From an uncultured Bacteroidota bacterium (lineage in GTDB: Bacteria; Bacteroidota; Bacteroidia; Bacteroidales; 4484-276), in the NCBI GenBank assembly GCA_903944895.1, contig CAJATL010000114.1:1-46895 (forward strand): DNA of 46,895 bases, read 5' to 3'. Under the pieces are notes generated by a model that was given only the letters and a program-made list of their open reading frames with translations, was not told where the DNA came from and did no database searches. The translations under genes were made by a program, and so were the position numbers. Position 1 is the first letter of the stretch; every line of letters begins with the position of its first letter. Positions 8,625 through 16,841 of the stretch are shown here, piece by piece.

Positions 8625-9266
8625 TTACTCCATATTTCCCAGGAAAACCTTCCAGATTTGAAGCGTGTCGGATCCGAAAGATTTTTTGACCTTCAAAGCC
8701 TGTATTTCGACTCTTGCTTTTCGTGCATTTGTAAAAATATTCCCGGAAGTGGAATAAGCCTTCACTGTTTGTTTAAATTCCAGGATTCCATAATAACTGA
8801 TTTCATCCTGAGGACGCAAAGACTTCGAAACCCCGATCGAATCAACCCGAAAAACCACCGAATCGTAGGTTCTGGCAAAATCCGTCATTAAAAACTCATT
8901 TAATGTTATGCCTTTTTCATTTGCTTCAGGTGAAAACTTCATCTTAAGTGTGACATCTCCGGACATAAAAAGTTCCGAAATCATTTGCCCGACCTGATTT
9001 TTCAAGGTATCATCCATCGCATGATCAACGTAAAGATTGAGATAATCAGAAAAATCGACCAGTTTTTCCTGAGCTTTTACTTCGAAAGCCCGCAAAGCTG
9101 TTATGGTAAGATCGTCCGACTCAAATTCACTTTTAATGCTGTCCTTAAACTTTTCAAGTTCAACTTCCTGCGATGCAGCATCATCGCCTTCAGGGGATTC
9201 GCACGACTTGGCGCAGAAAAGCACATAAGCCAGCATTGCACCGAAAACAAACAGATACTTTCTCAT
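8625..9266 (-). CDS. Secreted or lipid-anchored protein of unknown function
   Basis: I do not recognise this 213-residue protein. It begins MRKYLFVFGAMLAYVLFC followed by AKSCES, a signal sequence that may end in a weak lipoprotein box (Cys22), so it is probably exported. The rest is acidic and soluble, with no membrane span, and contains evenly spaced hydrophobic stretches of alpha/beta type. Its ATG overlaps the TGA of the upstream gene (ATGA, 9263-9266), which is strong evidence for a two-gene operon and translational coupling. It probably works with the membrane protein encoded by that gene. Confidence 0.75.
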   Translation of the reverse strand: MRKYLFVFGAMLAYVLFCAKSCESPEGDDAASQEVELEKFKDSIKSEFESDDLTITALRAFEVKAQEKLVDFSDYLNLYVDHAMDDTLKNQVGQMISELFMSGDVTLKMKFSPEANEKGITLNEFLMTDFARTYDSVVFRVDSIGVSKSLRPQDEISYYGILEFKQTVKAYSTSGNIFTNARKARVEIQALKVKKSFGSDTLQIWKVFLGNME

Positions 9267-10198
9267 TTCGTTACCTCCTTTTGTCTGAAACGAATTAAAG
9301 AAATCTGATCACCCTGGTATTTTGTATCCAGAATTTCGATACCCTGCAAACTACTAGCGGGCAGGGTAAGTTTGTTGATAAACTCCCATTTATTATAAAG
9401 CTCCAAACCGATTTCATCGCTGGCATACACCTGGTAAATCATCGCGCTGTCCGAAATCATGGCGTCTAACTGGTTTCTTCGTTTTTGCCAGTCTTTAACA
9501 TTCATGGTCGAAAAATAGAGCAGCATGAGGGCATAATTGTCGGACCGGAGTTTTACTGTTTCATTCCGGTTAAACTTATCGAGTTTTCTAAAAATGGTAT
9601 CGGTTTGATAGTAGGGTGATTTTACAACAAACCGGATATTGCTTTTATCGGTTTTTATCTGGAAACTTCCATCAGGGCGGCACAAATGGCTCACCGGAGA
9701 TTCGCCGTCAAGGATCACACTCACCTCGATAATACTGTTTGTGACCGGCATTTTGGTGTCGGCATCAAAGAAATTGAAGGTATATTCCCGGGTATTGAAA
9801 ACTTTGAAAAATACAAATAAAAAGGCCAAAATCAGGATCATTAAAGCTGGGACGATAATAAAAAAGCGGTTTGGATTTTTAATAACCGGCTGAACTTTAC
9901 CCGGATGATTTGACTGTTTAAACCGGAAATCGTCCCAATTGGCGAATCCGGCATATTTGCTCAGCAGGTTAAGCATGTCGATGCGTGGGAGCGAAATATT
10001 TTGAGATTTGAAGTGACTATAAAACCATTTTTCGCTGATATTGGCATTAACTTTCGCTAAAAGTTCCTCCTGAAAGTCGATAATATCCTGTCCTTTCCAC
10101 GCGCTGATATCAGGATTAATGCCCGGAAAGGATTTCTGCATCTGAAGCACAATTTTTTGCTTGAGCAGTTTGAATATTTCAAGATCATTATTTCTCAC
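9263..10198 (-). CDS. Single-span membrane protein with cytoplasmic N-terminal domain and outer beta domain
   Basis: No family name can be given with confidence. Residues 1-100 form a soluble helical domain with a pattern I associate with Bacteroidota proteins of unknown role (DISAWKGQDI, SEKWFYSHFK, LPRIDMLNLLSKYAGFANWDDF). Residues 111-132 are one strong transmembrane helix. Residues about 138-215 look like a small beta sandwich (FDADTKMPVTNS ... GSFQI), similar in style to carboxypeptidase regulatory-like domains, followed by a mixed C-terminal part. The start codon is GTG at 10198; the next methionine (20) would remove part of the conserved domain. It overlaps the secreted protein gene by 4 bp. 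A role linking the cell interior to the envelope is an inference from the layout only. Confidence 0.78.
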   Translation of the reverse strand: MRNNDLEIFKLLKQKIVLQMQKSFPGINPDISAWKGQDIIDFQEELLAKVNANISEKWFYSHFKSQNISLPRIDMLNLLSKYAGFANWDDFRFKQSNHPGKVQPVIKNPNRFFIIVPALMILILAFLFVFFKVFNTREYTFNFFDADTKMPVTNSIIEVSVILDGESPVSHLCRPDGSFQIKTDKSNIRFVVKSPYYQTDTIFRKLDKFNRNETVKLRSDNYALMLLYFSTMNVKDWQKRRNQLDAMISDSAMIYQVYASDEIGLELYNKWEFINKLTLPASSLQGIEILDTKYQGDQISLIRFRQKEVTK

Positions 10199-10280
10199 GA
10201 AGTAATTATTTTACTTTTTAAGATTTATAATCGCAAAGAGCTGAGCGCTGAGCGCAGAGGCCTAAGAGCAAAGCGCCATG

Positions 10281-10461
10281 TTCCATCATTCCATTTTTCC
10301 ATTCTTCTCCCGCCGAAGCGGGATTTCGGCTAACGCCTCAACATTCCATTCTTCACATTGTCGAATCGTCGAATAGTCACATCTTTCTAACTTTACATCT
10401 TTCCATTCTTCCCATTGTCGAATTGCCGAATTGTCGAATTGTCACATCCTTCCATTCTTCC
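10281..10461. repeat. Degenerate 8-bp periodic array in the 10199-10595 intergenic region
   Basis: From about 10356 the sequence runs in octads: TTGTCGAA, TCGTCGAA, TAGTCACA, TCTTTCTA and so on, then after one extra base TTGTCGAA, TTGCCGAA, TTGTCGAA, TTGTCACA, TCCTTCCA, TTCTTCCT. The earlier part (10281-10355) is related (TCCATTTT, TCCATTCT) and is broken by the palindrome CCCGC-CGAA-GCGGG (10309-10322). The rest of the 397-bp intergenic region holds the promoter at 10545 and no gene that I can see. Confidence 0.7.
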
Positions 10462-10544
10462 TAAACTATTTGCTTTAGGCCAATTTTCAAAAACTTTACA
10501 AATGTTTTACAAGCCCATTACAAACATTTTTCGCGTAGCCCTTT

Positions 10545-10552
10545 TACCTTTG
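10545..10552 (+). promoter_or_regulatory. Predicted -7 element for the FISUMP gene at 10596
   Basis: TACCTTTG matches TAnnTTTG and ends 43 bp before the ATG. Confidence 0.5.
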
Positions 10553-10595
10553 GCCATGATAAGACAAATTTAGGTTAAATTTAATACTTACCACT

Positions 10596-11921
10596 ATGAA
10601 AAAGTATCAAACAATTTTAATGGTGTTTTTCCTGGCATTTTCGACTTTTGCCTTTGGACAAAACACAATCGAGCTGACCTTTACTGGAGATAATAACGGA
10701 CAGCACGTTCCAATCGACAGCATCTGCATTAAAAACCTTACCCAGGGTGGTGCTGTAACCTTGTATCCTGATGATACGACCCTAATTCTGGTAATTACGG
10801 GATTGAACGATCCTGGTAAAAATTCTTCTGACAATTTCATCATTTTCCAAAATTCACCCAATCCTTTTAATCGCCGGACTACCATTGAAATCTTCATTCC
10901 TGGCGACCAACAGATTATGTTTGAAGTTACCAATCTTTCAGGGACAAAACTCGCCGCCTTGCAAACTGACCTACACAGGGGTTTCCACAACTTCTCCTTT
11001 TCCTCAGGCAGAGAGAAAATTTACTTTTTGACCTTACATTATGATGGAACTGCTAAAACCATTAAAATGATCAATTCCGGAAGATCTGACCATAATTGTA
11101 GTCTGATTTATTCAGGACCAGCAGCGTTCAGGCAAAACCAAAAATCATCTAACCTCCTTACCGATCTGGATTTCACGCCTGGTGACGAACTTTTAATGAT
11201 TGGATATGCTGGTGGTATTGAATCCGGCTTTATCGATTCACCCGAAACAAGCCGGCAATACATCCTTCAATTTGCACGAAATGTGGCTTGCCCGGGTTTA
11301 GATTCACTTTTGTATGCCGACATCTGGTATCATACCATCCAGGTACTTGGTCAGTGCTGGATAAAAGAAAACCTGAATGTGGGATTGAAGATAAACGGAA
11401 CTGAAACCCAAACAAACAATGGCCTTATCGAAAAATATTGTTACAACAACAACGAATACTATTGCACCATTGAAGGCGGATTATATTTATGGGATGAAAT
11501 GATGGGATACTCCACCACTGCCGGATCACGCGGAATTTGTCCTGCCGGCTGGCATATCCCGACTGATAACGAGATCAAAGTTCTCGAAGGTACTGCTGAC
11601 AGCTATCTGATGATCGGCTCGCCGGCCTGGAACATGGTAGGCTTCAGAGGAATTGATGCCGGAAAAAATCTTAAATCGACTTCAGGCTGGCAGGGCAACG
11701 GAAATGGCACCGATGCTTACGACTTTAAAGTATTGCCAACCGGTTACTGGTATGCCAGTTATTTTTCCGAACGCACCGTTGACGGGGGTTTTTGGACATC
11801 CTCATTAAATTCAGGTTCCCAGGCATATTATCGCGGCATGGCAGCACCCGCAAACAATATTGCCAGAAACGCCTTTGATCAGCCAATCGGGTTTTCGGTA
11901 AGATGCTTAAAAGATTTATAA
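10596..11921 (+). CDS. Secreted FISUMP-domain protein (type B domain)
   Basis: The 441-residue protein has a signal peptide (1-21, ending FAFGQ), a roughly 55-residue beta region (TIELTFTGD ... DSICIKNLTQ), a T9SS-sorting-like beta sandwich (about 84-161, with NSPNPFN and IKMINS) and a C-terminal FISUMP domain (240-441: QCWIKENLNVG, GGLYLWDEMM, GICPAGWHIPTD, ending SVRCLKDL). The FISUMP domain (TIGR02145) is a surface-protein domain of unknown ligand, thought to be C-type-lectin-like. The sorting-like domain is internal, not terminal as in normal T9SS cargo. It shares this N-terminal architecture with the genes at 25698, 29895, 37318 and 40571. The next gene starts 70 bp downstream. Confidence 0.88.
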   Translation: MKKYQTILMVFFLAFSTFAFGQNTIELTFTGDNNGQHVPIDSICIKNLTQGGAVTLYPDDTTLILVITGLNDPGKNSSDNFIIFQNSPNPFNRRTTIEIFIPGDQQIMFEVTNLSGTKLAALQTDLHRGFHNFSFSSGREKIYFLTLHYDGTAKTIKMINSGRSDHNCSLIYSGPAAFRQNQKSSNLLTDLDFTPGDELLMIGYAGGIESGFIDSPETSRQYILQFARNVACPGLDSLLYADIWYHTIQVLGQCWIKENLNVGLKINGTETQTNNGLIEKYCYNNNEYYCTIEGGLYLWDEMMGYSTTAGSRGICPAGWHIPTDNEIKVLEGTADSYLMIGSPAWNMVGFRGIDAGKNLKSTSGWQGNGNGTDAYDFKVLPTGYWYASYFSERTVDGGFWTSSLNSGSQAYYRGMAAPANNIARNAFDQPIGFSVRCLKDL

Positions 11922-11991
11922 ATGACTATCCGCAAATGGAATTGAATTTTCGCATGAGAATAAAGATTTATCAAATTAAATTCTTACAAAA

Positions 11992-13083
11992 ATGAAAAAG
12001 ATATTATGCCTGGTTTTGATAACACTGCTGATCCTGTGTTCTCAATTCACCGGATCCTGCTATGTAAAAGGCAGCCAGACCGAAAAAGATGTGAAAAAGG
12101 CTTTCGGTCTGCGATTGAATGGTAAAGTTGATGAAGCAAAAGTGCTTCTGGACAGCCTTCTGAATAAAGATTCGACCAACGCCATGGCCTGGTACGAATT
12201 AGCCAGGCTGAAGCAATATATGCTGGTTGGAGGTGGAGATGTAAAAACCGCAGATATTCTATCGGCAATAAATAAAGCTGTAAATTTAGAACCCAAAAAC
12301 GTGATTTATGCCTACTACAAAGCAATCGCAAGCTTCATGCATGCTTTTATGGCCATGGAAATGGGGCAGGGAGAGGTAAAGGACAAAATCGCCGAAACCT
12401 GCGACCAGTTCGAAAATGTGCTTAGCTTAAAGCCTGATTACCAAGAAGCCAAATTGTACCTGGTCGAAATTTACGGATTATTACCCCCTGAAATGGGAGG
12501 CGACAGCACAAAAGCACAGGAACAGGCCAAAAAGTTAATCGCAGCCGACCCATATTTTGGAACTAAAGCCAAAGCTGCCCTTGCTTCAGTAGATACTGAT
12601 CTTTTAAAACTCTGGGAAAATTTAATAGCGCTTGATTCGCAAAATGCCGACCTTTACATAGAGGCAGGAAAAGCTTGTCTGTTAAAGGAAGACCCAAAGG
12701 CCGCTGAAATCAATTTTGAAAAGGCGATAAAATATGATCCGGCAAAAAGCATTCTCATCCTTGACCTGGCCCGGTTCCACATCATGAAGGTGATGCAAAA
12801 CAGCGAATCAGCTTCTGAAGAACTCCCGATCGCAAAAAAACTACTCGAAAAATACCTGAACACTTCTCCTGAACCAAATATCCCACTCAAAACCTACACC
12901 ATGGGACTTTTGGCTCGTGTTGAAATGTTTCTTGGAAACCAGGCGGAAGCCGAAAAACTAATGAATGAAGCAAAGTCACTTGACCCCTATTTTTCGCGGG
13001 CTTCAGGAGTTCCGACCTTGTTGCTGTTCGATCCACCGGATCAGATTATTCATCATTACTTCTCCTTTTTTAGCCCATTTTAA
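11992..13083 (+). CDS. Exported tetratricopeptide-repeat protein
   Basis: The 363-residue protein begins with a signal sequence (MKKILCLVLITLLILC) followed by QFTGSC, so it may be a lipoprotein with Cys23. The remainder is helical and built of TPR-like units, for example KAFGLRLNGKVDEAKVLLDS, YIEAGKACLLKEDPKAAEIN and LLARVEMFLGNQAEAEKLMN. TPR arrays mediate protein-protein contacts; the partner is unknown. It has no clear TAnnTTTG element in the 70 bp before it and may be transcribed together with the upstream FISUMP gene. Its C-terminal 30 residues are hydrophobic and aromatic (LLLFDPPDQIIHHYFSFFSP). Confidence 0.8.
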   Translation: MKKILCLVLITLLILCSQFTGSCYVKGSQTEKDVKKAFGLRLNGKVDEAKVLLDSLLNKDSTNAMAWYELARLKQYMLVGGGDVKTADILSAINKAVNLEPKNVIYAYYKAIASFMHAFMAMEMGQGEVKDKIAETCDQFENVLSLKPDYQEAKLYLVEIYGLLPPEMGGDSTKAQEQAKKLIAADPYFGTKAKAALASVDTDLLKLWENLIALDSQNADLYIEAGKACLLKEDPKAAEINFEKAIKYDPAKSILILDLARFHIMKVMQNSESASEELPIAKKLLEKYLNTSPEPNIPLKTYTMGLLARVEMFLGNQAEAEKLMNEAKSLDPYFSRASGVPTLLLFDPPDQIIHHYFSFFSPF

Positions 13084-13158
13084 AATTGAAAGAACGGAAA
13101 AATTATACAATGCAAAATATAATTATCTTTAATTGTTTTTTAAAATACATAAACGAAT

Positions 13159-13164
13159 AGGAGG
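13159..13164 (+). promoter_or_regulatory. Strong Shine-Dalgarno sequence
   Basis: AGGAGG lies 8 bp before the ATG at 13173. This is unusual here: the other start regions I checked in this window lack such a motif, as is typical for Bacteroidota. Confidence 0.6.
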
Positions 13165-13172
13165 AAATCATT

Positions 13173-13583
13173 ATGTTAGAACATGTTCACAAACACATCA
13201 CGTCAGAATTGGAGCAAAGTGCAAAAACGGATATCATTTTTATCCTGGCTTCAATCCTGCTAAACCTGATTACACTCGCAATCAATTCGGGCATTGCCTC
13301 TAAACCTGAAAAGGATCAGAGTGAAACCGATATGATTATTATTTTTCTATTTATCGCCATGGTCATCCTGATAAACCTCGTAGCAATTTTTGGTTTGCTA
13401 AAAGGAAAGCAAACCCGGACAAAGCTGATCAACGGATTGCTTTCGATGTACCAGGACCAGAATGTGGCGAAATATTACGACGAAACACTGCTCAGTAACT
13501 ACAGTGTAAGGTACAACCTGTTTATTATGGTGGTGGTTTTCACCGGGTTAATTTCGATCGTGGTACCTTTGGTGATGATGTAA
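13173..13583 (+). CDS. Small membrane protein with three predicted helices, unknown function
   Basis: The 136-residue protein has three strong hydrophobic segments (about 20-41, 54-76 and 113-135) joined by short charged loops (KPEKDQSETD; KGKQTRTK). The third helix runs to the C-terminus. I do not recognise a family. The ATG at 13173 is supported by the AGGAGG sequence 8 bp upstream. The 89 bp before it contain TATCTTTA, one base off the -7 consensus, so it may have its own promoter. It converges with miaA across a 7-bp periodic array. Confidence 0.75.
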   Translation: MLEHVHKHITSELEQSAKTDIIFILASILLNLITLAINSGIASKPEKDQSETDMIIIFLFIAMVILINLVAIFGLLKGKQTRTKLINGLLSMYQDQNVAKYYDETLLSNYSVRYNLFIMVVVFTGLISIVVPLVMM

Positions 13584-13590
13584 AAAAGTT

Positions 13591-13688
13591 GTAAGGCGTG
13601 AGGCATAAGGCGTAAGGCGTGAGTCAGCAGAGGCCAGTTGGCAGTTGGCAGTCGGAAGTCTTAAGTCGGAAGTGGGAAGTGGGAAGTT
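13591..13688. repeat. Perfectly phased 7-bp degenerate array, 14 units
   Basis: Units are GTAAGGC, GTGAGGC, ATAAGGC, GTAAGGC, GTGAGTC, AGCAGAG, GCCAGTT, GGCAGTT, GGCAGTC, GGAAGTC, TTAAGTC, GGAAGTG, GGAAGTG and GGAAGTT. All are 7 bp with no insertion or deletion over 98 bp. It fills the gap between two convergent genes and its last bases overlap the miaA stop codon. Confidence 0.8.
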
Positions 13689-14625
13689 AAATACCAACTT
13701 TTAAAATTTGATCTTCGATAAAACTAATTAATCCTTCTGCATCTTCGGGCATGAACCAGCGCATTTCGCTATCGCGTTTAAACCAGGTGAGTTGCCGTTT
13801 GGCGTAGCGGCGGGTATTGGTTTTGATATTTTCGATGGCTTCGGCAAGGGTGACTTTTGAATCGAGATAATCGAAAATTTCTTTATAGCCAACCGTATTT
13901 AAAGCATTGAAATCTCTGAATTGTTCCAGATTTTTAACTTCTTCAACCAAACCATCAGCTATCATTTTTTCGGTACGAAGGCTGATATTTTCGAAAAGCT
14001 CGGCACGCGGGCGGTTAAGCCCGATTTTGATGATGTCGAAATCCCGGTTTTTTGTTTCGTTCTTGCGAAGTGAAGTGAAGGTTTGACCCGTTGCTAGGCA
14101 GACTTCAATTGCCCGCATGAGCCTTTTTGGATTTGCCTGATCAACAATCCGGAAATATTCAGGATCGAGTATCTGCAATTTCTCCTGCAAAAATCCAATG
14201 CCGTGCTCCTGATGCCAGTTTTTTACCTTTTCGCGTAAAGCATCCTCAATTAAGGGGAGATCATCAATTCCACGGCAAACGGCATCGATGTAAAGCCCGG
14301 AACCGCCTGTCATGATAGCCAATGGCCGGGTTTTAAATAATTGGTCAAGTGTTGCCAGCACTTCTTCCTCAAACCTCGAAACGTTGTAATAATCGTTTAC
14401 CGATAAATGACCGACAAAATGATGTTTTACTGAAGCCAACTCCTCGTCGGAAGGCGCAGCAGCTCCAATTTTTAAGGCTTTATAAAATTGTCTGGAATCC
14501 GCCGAAATGATTTCGGTTTCAAAATGACGGGCAAGAATGATAGCGGTTTTTGTTTTTCCGATTGCGGTTGGACCGGCAATAACAAGCAAAGTGTTTTTAT
14601 GATGTTTATTTCCGGTTTCTGTCAT
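13687..14625 (-). CDS. miaA: tRNA dimethylallyltransferase
   Basis: MiaA transfers a dimethylallyl group to N6 of A37 in tRNAs that read UNN codons, stabilising codon-anticodon pairing. The 312-residue protein has the P-loop GPTAIGKT (18-25), then ISADSRQFYK, the GAAAPS and HHFVGHLSV elements, and MTGGSGLYIDAVCRGID. The later NPKRLMRAIEV and RYAKRQLTWFKRD motifs are also characteristic. The length is normal. It starts at ATG 14625, only 13 bp (or 22 bp if GTG/ATG choice differs) after the stop of the pRiA4b ORF-3-like gene on the same strand, so the two are probably one operon. Its stop codon lies in the last unit of the heptad array. Confidence 0.96.
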   Translation of the reverse strand: MTETGNKHHKNTLLVIAGPTAIGKTKTAIILARHFETEIISADSRQFYKALKIGAAAPSDEELASVKHHFVGHLSVNDYYNVSRFEEEVLATLDQLFKTRPLAIMTGGSGLYIDAVCRGIDDLPLIEDALREKVKNWHQEHGIGFLQEKLQILDPEYFRIVDQANPKRLMRAIEVCLATGQTFTSLRKNETKNRDFDIIKIGLNRPRAELFENISLRTEKMIADGLVEEVKNLEQFRDFNALNTVGYKEIFDYLDSKVTLAEAIENIKTNTRRYAKRQLTWFKRDSEMRWFMPEDAEGLISFIEDQILKVGI

Positions 14626-14638
14626 GCTTCACCAGCAT

Positions 14639-15187
14639 TTAGTAATCGTCATCAACCAGGACGTCTTCTTCGACATCACCATTAATCATGGAATTGAATT
14701 CTTTAAGCAACTCCTCTTTAAGTTTGTCAGGATTTTTTTCGACAACTATCTTATCAAGCGTGTTTAAAGTGCCTTTGCTTAAGGTAATTTTCGGGTATGG
14801 CGACTTACCATTCTCAGGCAAGATTTCGATCAGTTCGATTAAAAAGGTATGCAGATGGAGAAAATCGTATTCATAAACCATCTTTTGATCGGGTTCATCC
14901 AGGAATTCATCCAACATGGTTTTATCCATCAGGAAAATGGTGTGAACAACATCTTCATCACCCAATTCAGCGTCAACATCTCCCGACATATCAATCAGAG
15001 TGATTTCGGTAAGCTTTTCCCATTCATCGTTGGAGAGATAAAATGAAGCCAATTCGTTTCCACTGAATTTTGCTGATTTTACAATAATGTCATGCAAATC
15101 TTTAAAAGTCTGATCCGATTTGATCTCAATTTCTCTCACAAAATCGTCCTGATCCTCTACCAGAATTCTAAGTTTCAATACGTTCAT
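14639..15187 (-). CDS. pRiA4b ORF-3-like (IS1096 passenger TnpR-like) domain protein
   Basis: The 182-residue acidic protein matches the general pattern of the plasmid pRiA4b ORF-3-like family: an N-terminal beta strand (VLKLRILVED), SDQTFKDLHDIIVKSAKF, ASFYLS and a later YEYDF. The function of the family is unknown, and its transposon-linked names do not imply mobility here. The C-terminal part is very acidic (DVEEDVLVDDDY). The first in-frame start is GTG at 15196, but ATG at 15187 gives a better N-terminus. A TAnnTTTG element at 15228-15235 supports transcription from here into miaA. Confidence 0.78.
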   Translation of the reverse strand: MNVLKLRILVEDQDDFVREIEIKSDQTFKDLHDIIVKSAKFSGNELASFYLSNDEWEKLTEITLIDMSGDVDAELGDEDVVHTIFLMDKTMLDEFLDEPDQKMVYEYDFLHLHTFLIELIEILPENGKSPYPKITLSKGTLNTLDKIVVEKNPDKLKEELLKEFNSMINGDVEEDVLVDDDY

Positions 15188-15227
15188 TGTGTTCACTTTT
15201 TTATTAAAAATTTGGTTTTTGAAGCGC

Positions 15228-15235
15228 CAAAGTTA
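15228..15235 (-). promoter_or_regulatory. Predicted promoter of the ORF-3-like/miaA operon
   Basis: The minus strand reads TAACTTTG, an exact -7 match, 40 bp before the ATG at 15187. A TTTG (minus strand, 15253-15256) lies 17 bp upstream as a possible -33 element. Confidence 0.6.
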
Positions 15236-15267
15236 AATCAAAATTTGAATTTCAAAAATGCAAATTT

Positions 15268-16683
15268 TTAATTTTCTTTTTTAGGTTCGATGCCTAATTT
15301 TCCGGCTTCAGTAATCATAAAAGCAAAAGCCTCTTCAAAATTATTTGCAATGATGCCATCGAGAATGGCTTCGCGGATGGCTGTTTTTATCACCCCGATT
15401 TCGGGGCCGGGCTTCAATTTAAAGGTTTCCATGATCGTTTCACCTGTGATAGGTGGTTGCCAGTTTCGAAGCTGGTCTTTCTGTTCGATCTCGACAAGTT
15501 TTTGTCGGACCAACTCAAAATTTTGCCTGTACCGTCGGATTTTTTCAGGGATTTTCGACGACATATCGGCTTCACAAAGCGTCATCAGGTCGTCGATTTC
15601 GTTTCCTGCCTCAAAAAGCAGCCTTCTTACCGCCGAATCGGTCACGATTTCCTGCGAAAGCACTATTGGCCTGAGATGCAGCAAAACCAATTTCTGAACA
15701 TATTTTAAAGTGTCTCCTGCCGGAAGTTTTAACCGATAGAAAATTGAAGGTGTCATTTTATAACCAACCACCTCGTGACCATGAAAAGTCCAGCCTGTGC
15801 CATCGGCCCACCTTTTTGTAGCAGGCTTCCCGATATCATGAAGTATTGCAGCCCAACGCAACCATAAATTGCTGGTTTTTTCGGCGATGTTATCAAGAAC
15901 AATCAATGTATGAAAGAAATTATCCTTGTGCCCGGTGCCATCTTTGGTTTCGGCACCCTGCAAGTTGGCAAATTCCGGGAAAATGATCTGAAGCAGGCCT
16001 GTTTTTAACAACAACTTAAAGCCAATCGAAGGCTTTTTGGCCATCACGATTTTATTGAGTTCGTCGGTAATACGCTCTGCCGAAACAATTTTTATCCTTT
16101 GAGCGTTGGTGGCGATGGCCTCAAAACTTTTGTCCTCGATAACAAAATCAAGTTGTGTGGCAAATCTGATTCCCCGCATCATGCGCAAGGGATCGTCGGA
16201 ATAAGTGATGTTGGGATCGAGCGGCGTGCGCATGATTTTATTTCGTAAATCCTGCTGTCCATTAAAGGGGTCAACCAATTGCCCGAAAGTTTCTTTAACC
16301 AGGCTAATGCTCATCGCATTAATGGTAAAATCCCGACGTTTCTGATCGTCTTCAAGGGTGCCATTTTCAACAATAGGGTTGCGCGAATCGCTGCGATAAG
16401 ATTCTTTACGGGCACCTACAAATTCGATTTCCCAATCTTTGTAACGAAGCATGGCTGTTCCAAAATTCTTAAAAAAAACCACCTTGGTGTCTTCCTTAAT
16501 TTTTCGGGCAACCAGGTGGGCAAGATCAATACCGGAACCGATCACCACGATATCAATATCTTTTGAAGGCTTTCCGAGCAAATGGTCACGCACAAAACCG
16601 CCAACAACATAAGCTGCAACATTCATTTCGGAGGCTGCCTCCGAAACTATTCTGAAAATCGGATTTGAAAGGTATTTTTCCAC
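15268..16683 (-). CDS. cca: CCA tRNA nucleotidyltransferase with HD domain
   Basis: The enzyme adds or repairs the 3' CCA end of tRNAs. The 471-residue protein has the class II nucleotidyltransferase head with GGFVRDHLLG (from residue 28) and the catalytic DIDIVV (42-47), then RRDFTINAMSIS and DPLRMMRGIRFA, which are typical of the tRNA-nucleotidyltransferase/poly(A)-polymerase family. It ends in an HD phosphohydrolase domain (LHDIGKPATKRW ... HGHEVVG). A member specialised for only one step or acting as a phosphatase cannot be excluded. The start codon is GTG at 16683; the first ATG (residue 20) lies too close to the nucleotide-binding motif. Confidence 0.9.
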   Translation of the reverse strand: MEKYLSNPIFRIVSEAASEMNVAAYVVGGFVRDHLLGKPSKDIDIVVIGSGIDLAHLVARKIKEDTKVVFFKNFGTAMLRYKDWEIEFVGARKESYRSDSRNPIVENGTLEDDQKRRDFTINAMSISLVKETFGQLVDPFNGQQDLRNKIMRTPLDPNITYSDDPLRMMRGIRFATQLDFVIEDKSFEAIATNAQRIKIVSAERITDELNKIVMAKKPSIGFKLLLKTGLLQIIFPEFANLQGAETKDGTGHKDNFFHTLIVLDNIAEKTSNLWLRWAAILHDIGKPATKRWADGTGWTFHGHEVVGYKMTPSIFYRLKLPAGDTLKYVQKLVLLHLRPIVLSQEIVTDSAVRRLLFEAGNEIDDLMTLCEADMSSKIPEKIRRYRQNFELVRQKLVEIEQKDQLRNWQPPITGETIMETFKLKPGPEIGVIKTAIREAILDGIIANNFEEAFAFMITEAGKLGIEPKKEN

Positions 16684-16708
16684 CGGTAGATTATCAATTT
16701 TGGGGTTG

Positions 16709-16716
16709 CAAACATA
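16709..16716 (-). promoter_or_regulatory. Predicted -7 element for the CCA-adding enzyme
   Basis: The minus strand reads TATGTTTG, matching TAnnTTTG, 25 bp before the GTG start. No clear -33 element is visible. Confidence 0.5.
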
Positions 16717-16841
16717 CTAAATTAAATGCTGGTAATCAGCTGGCAAATTTCGATAGATGAAAACCAACCCATCCAAAAATCCATTTTTTAAAACTACAAT
16801 TCGTTTTTTTGCGTTAATTGCGGAATAAATCCAAACTCAAC

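Noticed and set aside
14639-15187. Insertion-sequence passenger gene implying a mobile element
   Set aside because: The family name derives from IS1096, but there is no transposase or terminal inverted repeat, and the gene sits in a stable operon with miaA.
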